Source of the DNA: Bacteroidota bacterium
Lineage (GTDB): Bacteria; Bacteroidota; Bacteroidia; Chitinophagales; LD1
Assembly (NCBI GenBank): GCA_016722375.1
Contig: JADKJG010000001.1
Span: forward strand, 310,001 to 374,000
Reading direction: 5' to 3'
Length of the DNA stretch: 64,000 nt
Shown: positions 32,418-43,887 of the stretch, piece by piece
How positions within the stretch are numbered: position 1 is the first letter of the stretch
How the letters are laid out: each line of letters opens with the position of its first letter
Position numbers and translations under genes: made by a program
Notes under the pieces: generated by a model
Told to the model about the DNA's origin: nothing
The model's database searches: none
What the model saw: the letters and a program-made list of their open reading frames with translations, nothing else

Positions 32418-32519
32418 AGTTGAACTGCCTATTACTGAGCCTAATAAAAATTATCTGTCCTGATTCCTTTCTCCAGTTCACACTTTCACGTCGGGATGAA
32501 ATCAACCACTACTTTAAGT

Positions 32520-32548
32520 AAAAAAGCGACCCTAAAGTCGCTTTTTTT
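32520..32548 (-). terminator. Rho-independent terminator of tRNA-Ser
   Basis: AAAAAGCGAC...GTCGCTTTTTTT forms a 10-bp A/T-capped stem with a 6-nt loop. It lies immediately 3' of the tRNA-Ser gene on the minus strand and is symmetric enough to work in both directions. Confidence 0.85.
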
Positions 32549-32552
32549 GATG

Positions 32553-32640
32553 CGGAGAGAGAGGGATTCGAACCCACGGTAGGCTCATCACCTACGGCTG
32601 TTTTCAAGACAGCTGCAATCAACCGCTCTGCCATCTCTCC
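32553..32640 (-). tRNA. tRNA-Ser (anticodon TGA)
   Basis: An 88-nt class II tRNA. Acceptor GGAGAGA pairs with TCTCTCC. The D-arm is GCAGAGCGGTTGATTGC and the anticodon stem-loop GCTGT-CTTGAAA-ACAGC carries anticodon TGA (complement at 32604-32606). The long variable arm is CGTAGGTGATGAGCCTACC and the T-loop TTCGAAT. CCA is not encoded. A terminator follows directly. Confidence 0.97.
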
Positions 32641-32679
32641 GGGGGCGAAAATAGTAAGTTGATTCAATAATCCTACTGG

Positions 32680-33663
32680 TTATAAAACCGGTTCTGATTC
32701 TTCTTTTATTTCCAGTTCGCGGGTGCGCAGCCGTTTGTTGTAGTGGATACTGACATTGATTTCATATCCTACCAACAATATAAAGGAATTGATATTCAGC
32801 CAAATCATCAAAAGCATAATTGTGCCGATGGAACCGAAGATAACATTCAGCTTACTGAAATTAGCCACATAATAAGAGAATCCCACCGAGACAAAAATAG
32901 AAAGAATGGTGGCTACCGTGGCACCAGTAGAAATGAATTTGTATTTGGTTTTGGTGGCTGGGCCGTAATAGTAAATCAGCGAAATTCCCACGAAAAACAT
33001 TATTAGTATCAGCGCATATCGAAGGATACCAAACAGCACCTCATTAATACTTCCATCCAAGGGCATCATCGAAAAAAGAAAGTTAAATAAAGTACGTCCC
33101 AGTACAATAAGCGAAATAGAGCTGATGAAAAGTAGGGTAAGCAGCAAGGTTATTTTAAAAGCTACCAGTCTGGTTTGTATGGCGTTTCGTTTTTTATAAT
33201 AGTCGTAAGACTTATCGAAGGAACTCATCATGGCGATAACCCCTTCTGATGTTAAAAACAACACCAGAATAAATGAACCGGTAAGCAAACCGCCCCGCTT
33301 GTGTTTGGCTAAATCTGTCAGTAGTGGTTCAATAAAGTTTTTGATAAAAATATAGCTTTCTTGGTTGGGCAATACTTGCCGTAAAAAGTTCAGCACCACT
33401 ACATCTAAATCTCTGAAATAGGGCAGATAAGGCATCAGGGTAAATACAAAAGTGAGTGCTGGGAAGATAGCTAGGAAAAAACTGAAAGCAATAGCTTTGC
33501 TGCGGGTAGGTAATGAATTTGATCTTATCTCCGCAATAAAAAATCGGTAAACATCATAGACCGGAATACCATCCAGACCGGGGACAGTAATGCATAGGGA
33601 GCGCTCTTCCCAATCAACTAAAACTGGGTATTTAATTTTGAGCCTGTACCAAATTTTTTTCAT
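32680..33663 (-). CDS. YihY/virulence factor BrkB family membrane protein
   Basis: 327 aa with six hydrophobic segments. The family features are the early FFxAIFPALTFVF segment preceded by RSKAIAFSFFLA, the helix block RRGGLLTGSFILVLFLTSEG-like before SSFDKSYD, and the last membrane region GSIGTIMLLMIWLNINSFIL followed by GYEIN. This family was once called RNase BN but is an inner-membrane protein of unsettled transport or envelope function. The next gene upstream is an acyl-CoA thioesterase on the same strand, 28 bp away. Confidence 0.92.
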   Translation of the reverse strand: MKKIWYRLKIKYPVLVDWEERSLCITVPGLDGIPVYDVYRFFIAEIRSNSLPTRSKAIAFSFFLAIFPALTFVFTLMPYLPYFRDLDVVVLNFLRQVLPNQESYIFIKNFIEPLLTDLAKHKRGGLLTGSFILVLFLTSEGVIAMMSSFDKSYDYYKKRNAIQTRLVAFKITLLLTLLFISSISLIVLGRTLFNFLFSMMPLDGSINEVLFGILRYALILIMFFVGISLIYYYGPATKTKYKFISTGATVATILSIFVSVGFSYYVANFSKLNVIFGSIGTIMLLMIWLNINSFILLVGYEINVSIHYNKRLRTRELEIKEESEPVL

Positions 33664-33691
33664 GAACTGGTTGTGGCATCGCTATTCCAAA

Positions 33692-34144
33692 TCATGCTGC
33701 CTTATGTTTGGCCGGAACATGGAAGTAAGGACGAAATTTATCCATGATGAAATCAGGAGCCACGATAATTCTATTGGTCTTAGCGTTGATAAAAATCATG
33801 TGCGTCTCGCCCTGGTTGATAAGAATGTTCTTTTCGTTATAGACTTCATACATAAATACGATGGTACGGTTAGGCATCTGCGGAACAATCGTTTTAATCG
33901 TGAGCAATTCATCATAATAAGCCGGACGAATATATTTGATGTTCATCCGCGTAATGGGCATAAAGGTACCAGACTCTTCAATCTCTTTATAGGTAAGGCC
34001 GATAGAACGAACCGTCTCTACACGGGCCTGTTCGTAATAGTAACCGTAGTTACCATAATACACATAACCCATTTGGTCGGTATCGCCATACCGGACTCTA
34101 ATTTGATGATTATAGGTCAACATTGCCTCTGATAAGTTCGGCAT
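33692..34144 (-). CDS. Acyl-CoA thioesterase, hotdog fold (4HBT, YbgC/FadM-like)
   Basis: A 150-aa single-domain hotdog protein. It has the family's active-site strand-helix RVRYGDTDQMGYVYYGNYGY with the catalytic Asp in the YxDTDxxGxVYxxxY pattern, and the later RPAYYDELLTIKT and QGETHMIFIN strands. It hydrolyses fatty acyl-CoA or acyl-ACP in the cytoplasm. Chain-length preference cannot be read from sequence. It is probably co-transcribed with the YihY-family gene downstream. Confidence 0.9.
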   Translation of the reverse strand: MPNLSEAMLTYNHQIRVRYGDTDQMGYVYYGNYGYYYEQARVETVRSIGLTYKEIEESGTFMPITRMNIKYIRPAYYDELLTIKTIVPQMPNRTIVFMYEVYNEKNILINQGETHMIFINAKTNRIIVAPDFIMDKFRPYFHVPAKHKAA

Positions 34145-34333
34145 ACACTACTGGATGTTAATTTTAAATAAATGGTATAATCTGAGTGGAAAGATGAGAA
34201 GTATCTTGAGGATTATGACCATTGTGATATGGAAAATTTCCACAGGAATACGGAAATGTACAATAATTAGAATGGACCAATATGAGTTTATTACGTTTTT
34301 GAATTAGCATATATTCGCGTGGTGTTTCCCGGA

Positions 34334-34747
34334 ATGAAAAAGAAGTTTTTGGATGAATCGGTTAGTTCGGCTGAATTCTTCTTGACACACAATAGAAAGA
34401 AACCGGACATTGTACTGAGCCAAAAGTTGTATAACGAACTCAGCACTTTAAAAGGAAACTGGCTCTGGATCTTTTGTTCGCAAAAAGATAAACCGGAGGT
34501 GTTTCACCTTGCTTCGCTGTTTCATTCAGTTGCTCTTTCCAACGAACAGATAGATTTACGCATCGCAGAAATAGAGATGGACGAGATGCCAATATTGTTC
34601 TGTTTTGAACAAGACAAAGAAGAACATTTAGATCCTTTTTTTGTTACCGGAGATTATGTCCCTATTGAAAAAAACGACCGGATATTGTTGGGTAATTTAT
34701 TTGAAACCATCAAATCCTGGAAAGAACCAAGACCATCTTATAACTAA
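34334..34747 (+). CDS. Hypothetical protein upstream of gldC
   Basis: The ATG at 34334 is preferred over in-frame GTGs at 34319/34322. The product is a 137-aa soluble protein without signal peptide or membrane segment. A WLWIFCSQKDKPEVFHLASL segment followed by EIEMDEMPILFCFEQDKEEH suggests a small alpha/beta fold. I do not recognise the family. It ends 33 bp before gldC on the same strand, so a linked function is possible. Confidence 0.65.
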   Translation: MKKKFLDESVSSAEFFLTHNRKKPDIVLSQKLYNELSTLKGNWLWIFCSQKDKPEVFHLASLFHSVALSNEQIDLRIAEIEMDEMPILFCFEQDKEEHLDPFFVTGDYVPIEKNDRILLGNLFETIKSWKEPRPSYN

Positions 34748-34780
34748 CACCACATTATTAATTCACCTTACAATTTTACA

Positions 34781-35134
34781 ATGTCAGAAATTACGAAGAC
34801 CTCAGAAATACGCTTTAAGATTGGATTGAACGAACAGAATGTTCCGCTGGACATCAAGTGGATGGCGACCGACTCGAAAAATCACGAATTACGCGATTGT
34901 AAAAGCATCATGATTTCTATTTGGGATATGGTTCAAAATCAAACATTAAAGATTGATCTCTGGACGAACGATATGAATACCGACGAAATGCATTCGCATT
35001 ATTTCCAAACCTTACTTTCTATGACTGAATCATACTCCAAGGCTACTGGCAATCCTTATGCTGTAGAAGAGATGAAAAAGTTTGCTCAACAATTAGCAAA
35101 GCAGACTGCAGAATGGGAGGACACTAAAAAGTAG
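34781..35134 (+). CDS. gldC: Gliding motility protein GldC
   Basis: 117 aa, soluble. It matches GldC over its whole length: KTSEIRFKIGLNEQNVPLDI, then WMATDS, SIMISIWDMVQNQTLKIDLW and TNDMNTDEMHSHYFQTLLSM, and an acidic C-terminal helix. GldC increases gliding efficiency in Flavobacterium but is not essential for it, and is also present in non-gliding Bacteroidota. Its presence fits the T9SS substrates and the SprB-type adhesin encoded immediately downstream. Confidence 0.92.
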   Translation: MSEITKTSEIRFKIGLNEQNVPLDIKWMATDSKNHELRDCKSIMISIWDMVQNQTLKIDLWTNDMNTDEMHSHYFQTLLSMTESYSKATGNPYAVEEMKKFAQQLAKQTAEWEDTKK

Positions 35135-35571
35135 CCTTATAAGTACTCGCTGTATTGCAGACTTATAGATGAAGTAAACATACAGAGTCTCGTTCAATAT
35201 TCAGGTTGCAAAAATGTATCAACCCTCGGTCAGATTTGAACCGGAAGGATTGTAAGATTCGTTGTTCATATCCGATGACCTTTATCAAGGCCCCTAAGCA
35301 GTTGTGTATAATTGTCTCAGGATTACGGTCATTAGGTTTTAAAACCACAAAAGACCTCTTCCCCTTTTAGGGCTTATTTTAGGGGTAATTAATGCGCAAA
35401 TCTCAATATAAGGCGCTAATATTTCTTTTCAACATCCTTAAATCTGCCACTTTCCCCTTTTAATATGCGCGATTTCTTCAGATTATCAACATACAACTTG
35501 TAAAATAAGTAAATTTTTCTAAGAGCCGAGGGAAAGTTCTGCGTATAATAATCTACTATTGAACGAATTTT
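35135..35571. other. Gene-free interval before the SprB-type gene
   Basis: 437 bp without a supportable ORF. It contains a degenerate tRNA-Arg-like sequence on the minus strand (35221-35291, listed separately) and an A/T-rich 3' part that should hold the promoter of the adhesin gene. No clear -33/-7 pair was found. Confidence 0.6.
35221..35291 (-). pseudogene. Degenerate tRNA-Arg-like sequence
   Basis: Read on the minus strand, a 71-nt segment has a D-arm-like AGGTCATCGGATATGAACA (canonical AGCTCAACGGATAGAGCA type). An anticodon-arm-like ACGAATCTTACAATCC with TCT in the middle follows, then a canonical T-loop GGTTCAAATC at the right distance. The acceptor stem does not pair and only about three T-stem pairs remain. 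Two correctly spaced arms make chance unlikely, but the molecule should not be functional. Confidence 0.5.
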
Positions 35572-38500
35572 ATGGCAGTTAAGAAAATCTACCAGAAAAA
35601 AAAGAAGGAATTACAAACCGTGACTTGTGAAAGATTTATGAGCCAGTTTGGCATTCAGTTTCTCTATGCATTTTTGCTCTTGTTACTTGCTGATAATTCC
35701 TTTTCGCAAGTCGCCATTACTTATAATGGTGATGCGCAGTCTATTACTCAATTCCTTACTGGCTCTGGTGTTACGATAAGTAATTACACAATAAACTGCG
35801 ACAACAAGGGGATTGGAACATTTACAAGCACCGGAACTAACCTTGGTATTTCACAAGGAGTTGTATTATCTACGGGGAATATAGCATCCATTCCACAGGT
35901 GGCAAGTTCTCTAGCATCCACCAAATTTACCAATACAGGTGATGCTCAACTTTCTACTTTAACAACAGGTGTTATCAATGACAAATGCGTTCTTGAATTT
36001 GATATTGTACCCCAGGGCAGTGTTTTGAAATTTGAATATGTATTCGGTTCCGAAGAATATCCTGAGTTTGTTTGCTCACAATACAATGATGTGTTCGGTT
36101 TTTTTATCAGCGGCCCAGATCCGGGAGGAGGGAATTACACAAATAAAAACCTTGCTACCATTCCAAACACTACGGTACCTGTGTGTATCAATAGTGTGAA
36201 TCCGGGAGTGCCTGGGACTTACCAGGGGAACACGTGGAGTTCAGGCAATTGTCAGTCATTGGCTAATACAGGGTTTTATGTAAATAATGCACTCATCAAT
36301 AACCCGAATATCGTTTATGATGGGATGACCGGAGTATTTTCTGCTATTGCACAAGTAACTCCTTGCCAAACTTATCATTTGAAAATTGCTATTGCTGATG
36401 TGACGGACCGGATTTATGATTCCGGGGTATTTCTTCGGGCATATTCTATTAGTGCCGCGCCATATAACGTTTCGGTTACTTCGGCTATAAATTATCCGGG
36501 ATATACCTCCACTTACGAAGGTTGTGTAAACGGAACCATTAATGTCGGTATATCTGCGGCCCAAGCATCTAATGTGACATTAAACCTAACGGTTACTGGT
36601 TCTGCAACAAATGGAACTGATTACAACACTATCCCTTCCACTGTTACAATTCCTGCCGGACAAACCTCTGTTTCACTTCCGTTCACACCCGTGAATGATA
36701 ATATAACTGAAGGCACAGAAACAGTGACGATATCAGTTGTGGATGTTTGTACCGGTCTCCCTTCGGCCACAACTACAATTAGTATTCAAGACCCTCCTAC
36801 ATCTACTTTGGTCGTGGGCGATTCAACATTATGTTCTGGACAGTCCACCCAATTGACGGCTTCAGGAGCTGCGGTTTATGCATGGTCTCCCTCAACAGGA
36901 TTAAATAGTTCTAGTATTGCTAATCCAATAGCATCTCCAACTTCTACTACCACATACACAGTGACAATGACAGCGGGAAGTTGTGTTAAGATTTTGTCCA
37001 AAACAATTTCAGTCAGCAACTTATCTACTTCTATAACTGCTTCGCCCAACGGCTTGGTTTGTAACGGAGGCTCAGTCCAATTGACTGCTTCCAATACAGG
37101 AGGTGTTAATCCAATCTCTTTTTCTTGGAGTAATGGAAATGCAACATCTTCCATAAACGTTTCCACTAGTGGAACATATAACGTCACAGCAACGGATGCA
37201 TTTTCTTGTACTGCATCTGCCTCACGGGCTACTAACATCTCAAATATCAATGTGAGCGGGTCATCCACAGATGTCTCTTGTTTTGGAGCCAACAACGGTA
37301 GTATCTCTCTGTCCGTGGCTGGATTGAATAGCCCATTCACATACAATTGGGGTGGAGGCATTTCAACTCAAAACAGGACGAACCTTACTGGAGGTAGCTA
37401 TACAGTAACGGTGAGTAATACGGCGGGCTGTACGGCTACAGCATCATTCTCCATTTCTCAACCATCTTCTTCTTTATCTATTTCAGCATCTACCGCAAAT
37501 ATCGCTTGTTTCGGAGGAAACAACGGAGCGATTAATCTAAGTGTCAGCGGAGGAAGCAGTCCCTATACCTTTAGTTGGGGTGCTGGCGTTACTACGCAAA
37601 ACAGAACTAATCTGTCTGCCGGTAATTATACGGTCACGGTCACCGATGCCAGTACTTGTTCTTCTACTTTCAGTACCGCCGTTACTCAGCCTGTTTCAGG
37701 TGTCAATATTACTCCTGTGCCCGTCTCCGCTTCTTGTTTTGGTACCAGTACCGGTAGTATTAGCCTCACTCTTGCCGGTGGAACTGCTCCTTATACTTAT
37801 AACTGGGGAGGAGGTGTTACTACTTCCGCCAGAACCAATATCCCCGCAAGGAAGTTATAGCGTTACCGTCACCGATCTCAACGGTTGTACCGCTGCTCAA
37901 ACTACTAGTGTAACTCAGCCTACGCTCCTCTCTTGCTTCTGCCAACCAGACCAATGCAGGTTGCTTTGGAGCCAGTAACGGGCTATCCAGTTATCCGTCA
38001 CCGGAGGTACTGCTTCTTACAGCTATTTGTGGAGTAATAATGCTACCACTCAAAACTTATCCGGCCTCAGCAGTGGAACGTATTCTGTCACCGTACAGGA
38101 TGCCAAAAGTTGTACCGCTACGCAATCGGTAAGCATCACTCAGCCTACGGCAATATCTGTCAGTGCTATCGCCAACAGTCCTTCTTGTTCCGGACAGTCA
38201 ATGGTTCAGTTAACCTGACCGTCAGCGGAGGTACAGCAGGGTATACTTTCGTGTGGAATAACAGTGCTACCACTCAAAACCTCAGTAATGTAGCCGCCGG
38301 AACTTATCAGGTGACGGTCACCGATACCAAAGGATGTTCCGCTACCGGGTCGGCTAACTTATCGCAGGCATCTGTACTCAATATCAGTGCTACAAACTCC
38401 GCTATCGCTTGTTTCGGAGGAAACAACGGAGCGATTAATCTAAGTGTCAGCGGAGGAAGCAGTCCCTATACCTTTAGTTGGGGTGCTGGCGTTACTACGC

Positions 38501-41500
38501 AAACAGAACTAATCTGTCTGCCGGTAATTATACGGTCACGGTCACCGATGCCAGTACTTGTTCTTCTACTTTCAGTACCGCCGTTACTCAGCCTGTTTCA
38601 GGTGTCAATATTACTCCTGTGCCCGTCTCCGCTTCTTGTTTTGGTACCAGTACCGGTAGTATTAGCCTCACTCTTGCCGGTGGAACTGCTCCTTATACTT
38701 ATAACTGGGGAGGAGGTGTTACTACTTCCGCCAGAACCAATATCCCCGCAGGAAGTTATAGCGTTACCGTCACCGATCTCAACGGTTGTACCGCTGCTCA
38801 AACTACTAGTGTAACTCAGCCTACGCTCCTCTCTGCTTCTGCCAACCAGACCAATGCAGGTTGCTTTGGAGCCAGTAACGGGGCTATCCAGTTATCCGTC
38901 ACCGGAGGTACTGCTTCTTACAGCTATTTGTGGAGTAATAATGCTACCACTCAAAACTTATCCGGCCTCAGCAGTGGAACGTATTCTGTCACCGTACAGG
39001 ATGCCAAAAGTTGTACCGCTACGCAATCGGTAAGCATCACTCAGCCTACGGCAATATCTGTCAGTGCTATCGCCAACAGTCCTTCTTGTTCCGGAACAGT
39101 CAATGGTTCAGTTAACCTGACCGTCAGCGGAGGTACAGCAGGGTATACTTTCTTGTGGAATAACAGTGCTACCACTCAAAACCTCAGTAATGTAGCCGCC
39201 GGAACTTATCAGGTGACGGTCACCGATACCAAAGGATGTTCCGCTACCGGGTCGGCTAACTTATCGCAGGCATCTGTACTCAATATCAGTGCTACAAACT
39301 CCGCTATCGCTTGTTTCGGAGGAAACAACGGAGCGATTAATCTAAGTGTCAGCGGAGGAAGCAGTCCCTATACCTTTAGTTGGGGTGCTGGCGTTACTAC
39401 GCAAAACAGAACTAATCTGTCTGCCGGTAATTATACGGTCACGGTCACCGATGCCAGTACTTGTTCTTCTACTTTCAGTACCGCCGTTACTCAGCCTGTT
39501 TCAGGTGTCAATATTACTCCTGTGCCCGTCTCCGCTTCTTGTTTTGGTACCAGTACCGGTAGTATTAGCCTCACTCTTGCCGGTGGAACTGCTCCTTATA
39601 CTTATAACTGGGGAGGAGGTGTTACTACTTCCGCCAGAACCAATATCCCCGCAGGAAGTTATAGCGTTACCGTCACCGATCTCAACGGTTGTACCGCTGC
39701 TCAAACTACTAGTGTAACTCAGCCTACGCTCCTCTCTGCTTCTGCCAACCAGACCAATGCAGGTTGCTTTGGAGCCAGTAACGGGGGCTATCCAGTTATC
39801 CGTCACCGGAGGTACTGCTTCTTACAGCTATTTGTGGAGTAATAATGCTACCACTCAAAACTTATCCGGCCTCAGCAGTGGAACGTATTCTGTCACCGTA
39901 CAGGATGCCAAAAGTTGTACCGCTACGCAATCGGTAAGCATCACTCAGCCTACGGCAATATCTGTCAGTGCTATCGCCAACAGTCCTTCTTGTTCCCGGA
40001 ACAGTCAATGGTTCAGTTAACCTGACCGTCAGCGGAGGTACAGCAGGGTATACTTTCTTGTGGAATAACAGTGCTACCACTCAAAACCTCAGTAATGTAG
40101 CCGCCGGAACTTATCAGGTGACGGTCACCGATACCAAAGGATGTTCCGCTACCAGGGTCGGCTAACTTATCGCAGGCATCTGTACTCAATATCAGTGCTA
40201 CAAACTCCGCTATCGCTTGTTTCGGAGGAAACAACGGAGCGATTAATCTAAGTGTCAGCGGAGGAAGCAGTCCCTATACCTTTAGTTGGGTGCTGGCGTT
40301 ACTACGCAAAACAGAACTAATCTGTCTGCCGGTAATTATACGGTCACGGTCACCGATGCCAGTACTTGTTCTTCTACTTTCAGTACCGCCGTTACTCAGC
40401 CTGTTTCAGGTGTCAATATTACTCCTGTGCCCGTCTCCGCTTCTTGTTTTGGTACCAGTACCGGTAGTATTAGCCTCACTCTTGCCGGTGGAACTGCTCC
40501 TTATACTTATAACTGGGGAGGAGGTGTTACTACTTCCGCCAGAACCAATATCCCCGCAGGAAGTTATAGCGTTACCGTCACCGATCTCAACGGTTGTACC
40601 GCTGCTCAAACTACTAGTGTAACTCAGCCTACGCTCCTCTCTGCTTCTGCCAACCAGACCAATGCAGGTTGCTTTGGAGCCAGTAACGGGGCTATCCAGT
40701 TATCCGTCACCGGAGGTACTGCTTCTTACAGCTATTTGTGGAGTAATAATGCTACCACTCAAAACTTATCCGGCCTCAGCAGTGGAACGTATTCTGTCAC
40801 CGTACAGGATGCCAAAAGTTGTACCGCTACGCAATCGGTAAGCATCACTCAGCCTACGGCAATATCTGTCAGTGCTATCGCCAACAGTCCTTCTTGTTCC
40901 GGAACAGTCAATGGTTCAGTTAACCTGACCGTCAGCGGAGGTACAGCAGGGTATACTTTCTTGTGGAATAACAGTGCTACCACTCAAAACCTCAGTAATG
41001 TAGCCGCCGGAACTTATCAGGTGACGGTCACCGATACCAAAGGATGTTCCGCTACCGGGTCGGCTAACTTATCGCAGGCATCTGTACTCAATATCAGTGC
41101 TACAAACTCCGCTATCGCTTGTTTCGGAGGAAACAACGGAGCGATTAATCTAAGTGTCAGCGGAGGAAGCAGTCCCTATACCTTTAGTTGGGGTGCTGGC
41201 GTTACTACGCAAAACAGAACTAATCTGTCTGCCGGTAATTATACGGTCACGGTCACCGATGCCAGTACTTGTTCTTCTACTTTCAGTACCGCCGTTACTC
41301 AGCCTGTTTCAGGTGTCAATATTACTCCTGTGCCCGTCTCCGCTTCTTGTTTTGGTACCAGTACCGGTAGTATTAGCCTCACTCTTGCCGGTGGAACTGC
41401 TCCTTATACTTATAACTGGGGAGGAGGTGTTACTACTTCCGCCAGAACCAATATCCCCGCAGGAAGTTATAGCGTTACCGTCACCGATCTCAACGGTTGT

Positions 41501-43635
41501 ACCGCTGCTCAAACTACTAGTGTAACTCAGCCTACGCTCCTCTCTGCTTCTGCCAACCAGACCAATGCAGGTTGCTTTGGAGCCAGTAACGGGGCTATCA
41601 GTTATCCGTCACCGGAGGTACTGCTTCTTACAGCTATTTGTGGAGTAATAATGCTACCACTCAAAACTTATCCGGCCTCAGCAGTGGAACGTATTCTGTC
41701 ACCGTACAGGATGCCAAAAGTTGTAATACAATCACGAGCGTTGTCCTTCAAACACCTTTGGAATTGGCTGCAACACTTAACACTTCAGGTATTGTTTGCA
41801 GCGGTGCAAGCACAGGCTCAATCACCGCGATTGTGATTGGAGGCACCTCCCCATATTCATATTCTTGGAATATTGGTGGATCTTCACCCACTAAAAACAA
41901 TCTTGCTGCTGGGAACTACGAAGTGATCATAACGGATGCCCAAAATTGCCATACAACAAAATCAACTGTAATAGCCGAATCACCAAAGATGGTGTTAAAT
42001 GAAAGTGTAACTGATGTTAAATGTCACGGTGAAAATAGCGGATCAATAAACATTCAATCTAGTGGAGGCACAGCTCCATACAGCTTCTTATGGAGTGGAG
42101 GAAGCACGTCACAGAACAGAACCGGACTAATCAGTGGCAATTACCAATTGACCGTTACTGATGCTAATTCCTGTACGATAGAATCTTCTTATCAAGTTAT
42201 CGAGCCATCCAAACTTTCCATAACTTCCTCCAAAAACAATGTACGTTGCTATGGGGAAAACAACGGGAATGCCAATATACTTGTTAGCGGTGGGACCATA
42301 CCATTTCAATATAGCTGGAGCAATGGGAAAACCAGTGAGGATCTATACGACGTAGGTATCGGCACCTATTCACTGACCGTTACAGATATTAACCTATGTA
42401 AGGCTTACGAATCCATTACTATCACACAACCTTCGAAACTTGCCATGTTGGATAGTACTACTACTAACGTATCCTGCAACGGTAGAACCGATGGTAGCAT
42501 TCATATAAAAATGAGTGGCGGAACTGCACCCTATGCTTATGAATGGACTGGTTCAACTAAAATAGGTCCCAGCATAGACAACCTGACCGCCAGAAAATAT
42601 TCAGTAACAGTAAACGATGCCAACAACTGTTCTACTAGTTCAGAATTCAACATTAGCCAGCCGCTATCTTTAAAAGCTACTGTTATTTCAAAGAATATTG
42701 AATGTTATGGCGATGCCTCTGGAAGCATTGAAACCACTATCGCCGGTGGCACACCGAACTATATATATCAATGGTCCAACGGATCAAACCAAAAAGATCT
42801 TTCAGGAATAAAAGCAGATACCTATAATCTTGAGATTCAAGATTCAAAAGGCTGCACTACAACAGTTACCAGTATTATTTCGCAGCCGTCACCAATGATT
42901 CAATGCAAAGTATATCTACCCGTTTGTGCTAACCTTAGAGGAATGATAGATTTGACAGTAAGCGGAGGAAGTCAACCTTACACCCATAATTGGAGCAATG
43001 GTTATAGTACAGAAGACCTATATGACCTCGTTTCGGGAACTTATGATGTAACCGTTAACGACGCCAATGGATGCAGTATGGATTCTTCCTTTGTAATTAG
43101 CAATTCGGATGCGTTTCATGTAAATGCTTCCGGAGGGGGAACAATAAAGTTGGGGGAAAGTACTGAGTTGTCGGCTGTTGCTACCGGCTCTAATCAAACA
43201 ACCTTTAGCTGGACTCCAACTCAAACTTTAGAGTGTGCTTCGTGCAACCACAGTGTAGCCAGACCTCTTGAGAATACATTGTTTACGGTTGTAGCCATAG
43301 ACACCAACGGTTGCATGGCCCAAGACACGGTATCTGTAATTGTGATAGATGATTATAATCTTTTCGCTCCAAATGTATTCACTCCAAATGGTGACGGCAA
43401 CAATGACGTATTTCAGCTATTTGGCAATCTGGAAAGTATTCACACCATTAGTGTGACCATATTTGACCGCTGGGGTGAAAAAGTATTTGAATCCGAAAAC
43501 CCACACTTCCAATGGGATGGTATTTATAAAGGCGAATTCCTACAGCCCGGCATTTATCCGTATCTTTTGAAAGTAGTACGTGTAAATGGTCGCAGCGAAT
43601 CTTTGCAACGAGGCAGCATCACCCTCTTGAAATAA
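35572..43635 (+). CDS. SprB-type giant adhesin with T9SS type B sorting domain (about 2,690 aa), frameshifts in its repeats
   Basis: The start at 35572 gives a long signal sequence; an alternative ATG at 35638 gives a standard one (MSQFGIQFLYAFLLLLLADN). Domains in order are a choice-of-anchor L domain (residues about 55-300, with FEYVFGSEEYPEFV), a Calx-beta-like domain (TDYNTIPSTVTIPAGQTSVS), PKD-like domains, and then about 28 SprB repeats of about 75 aa (CFG-x-NNGSISLSVSGG..PYTYNWGxG..NRTNLxxGxYTVTVTD). The C-terminal CHU_C domain reads VFTPNGDGNNDVFQLFG and IFDRWGEKVFES. A 903-bp unit of four SprB repeats recurs 4.7 times. Eight or so one-base indels inside these copies break the frame, yet they sum to zero and the first and last segments share one frame. 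Likely secreted by T9SS as a motile surface adhesin. Confidence 0.88.
37501..41725 (+). repeat. 903-bp tandem repeat, 4.7 copies, near-identical
   Basis: Copy starts at 37501, 38404, 39306, 40212 and 41114 give spacings of 903, 902, 906 and 902. All deviations come from one-base indels (for example GCAAGG, CTCTTGC, GGGGGCT, TTCCCGG, CAGGGTCGG). The true unit of 903 bp encodes 301 aa, that is four different SprB repeats. The near-identity of copies means recent expansion, gene conversion, or assembly from one template. Confidence 0.92.
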
Positions 43636-43691
43636 CTGCAACGGTTATCTTGTAAGAATCCAGTTAAAAAAATAGATTTGCGCTCCCTAAT

Positions 43692-43765
<74 letters not shown>

Positions 43766-43806
43766 CAACATTTGAATAAAGCGTCCCGACGGTTTGTCGG
43801 GAAGTC

Positions 43807-43832
43807 GGTCGGTTTGATTACGATATCCTCTA
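43807..43832 (+). repeat. Imperfect copy of the tRNA-Ala 3' end (fragment)
   Basis: 22 of 26 bases match the tRNA-Ala 3' end at 43740-43765 (shared blocks GGTCGGTT and CGATATCCTC), 67 bp downstream in direct orientation. A CCCGAC/GTCGGG hairpin lies between. It may be an att-like scar of an element once inserted at the tRNA, or the last piece of a decayed second tRNA. Confidence 0.6.
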
Positions 43833-43887
43833 AACTTCTTTTCTGGTTCTCCTGACAGCAGGTGAGAATTTACTTGACAAACGTCTT

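Noticed and set aside
37541..41525. Repeated plus and minus frames of 60-120 aa within the SprB repeats
   Set aside because: Off-frame copies of the 903-bp repeat; the true frame gives SprB domains.
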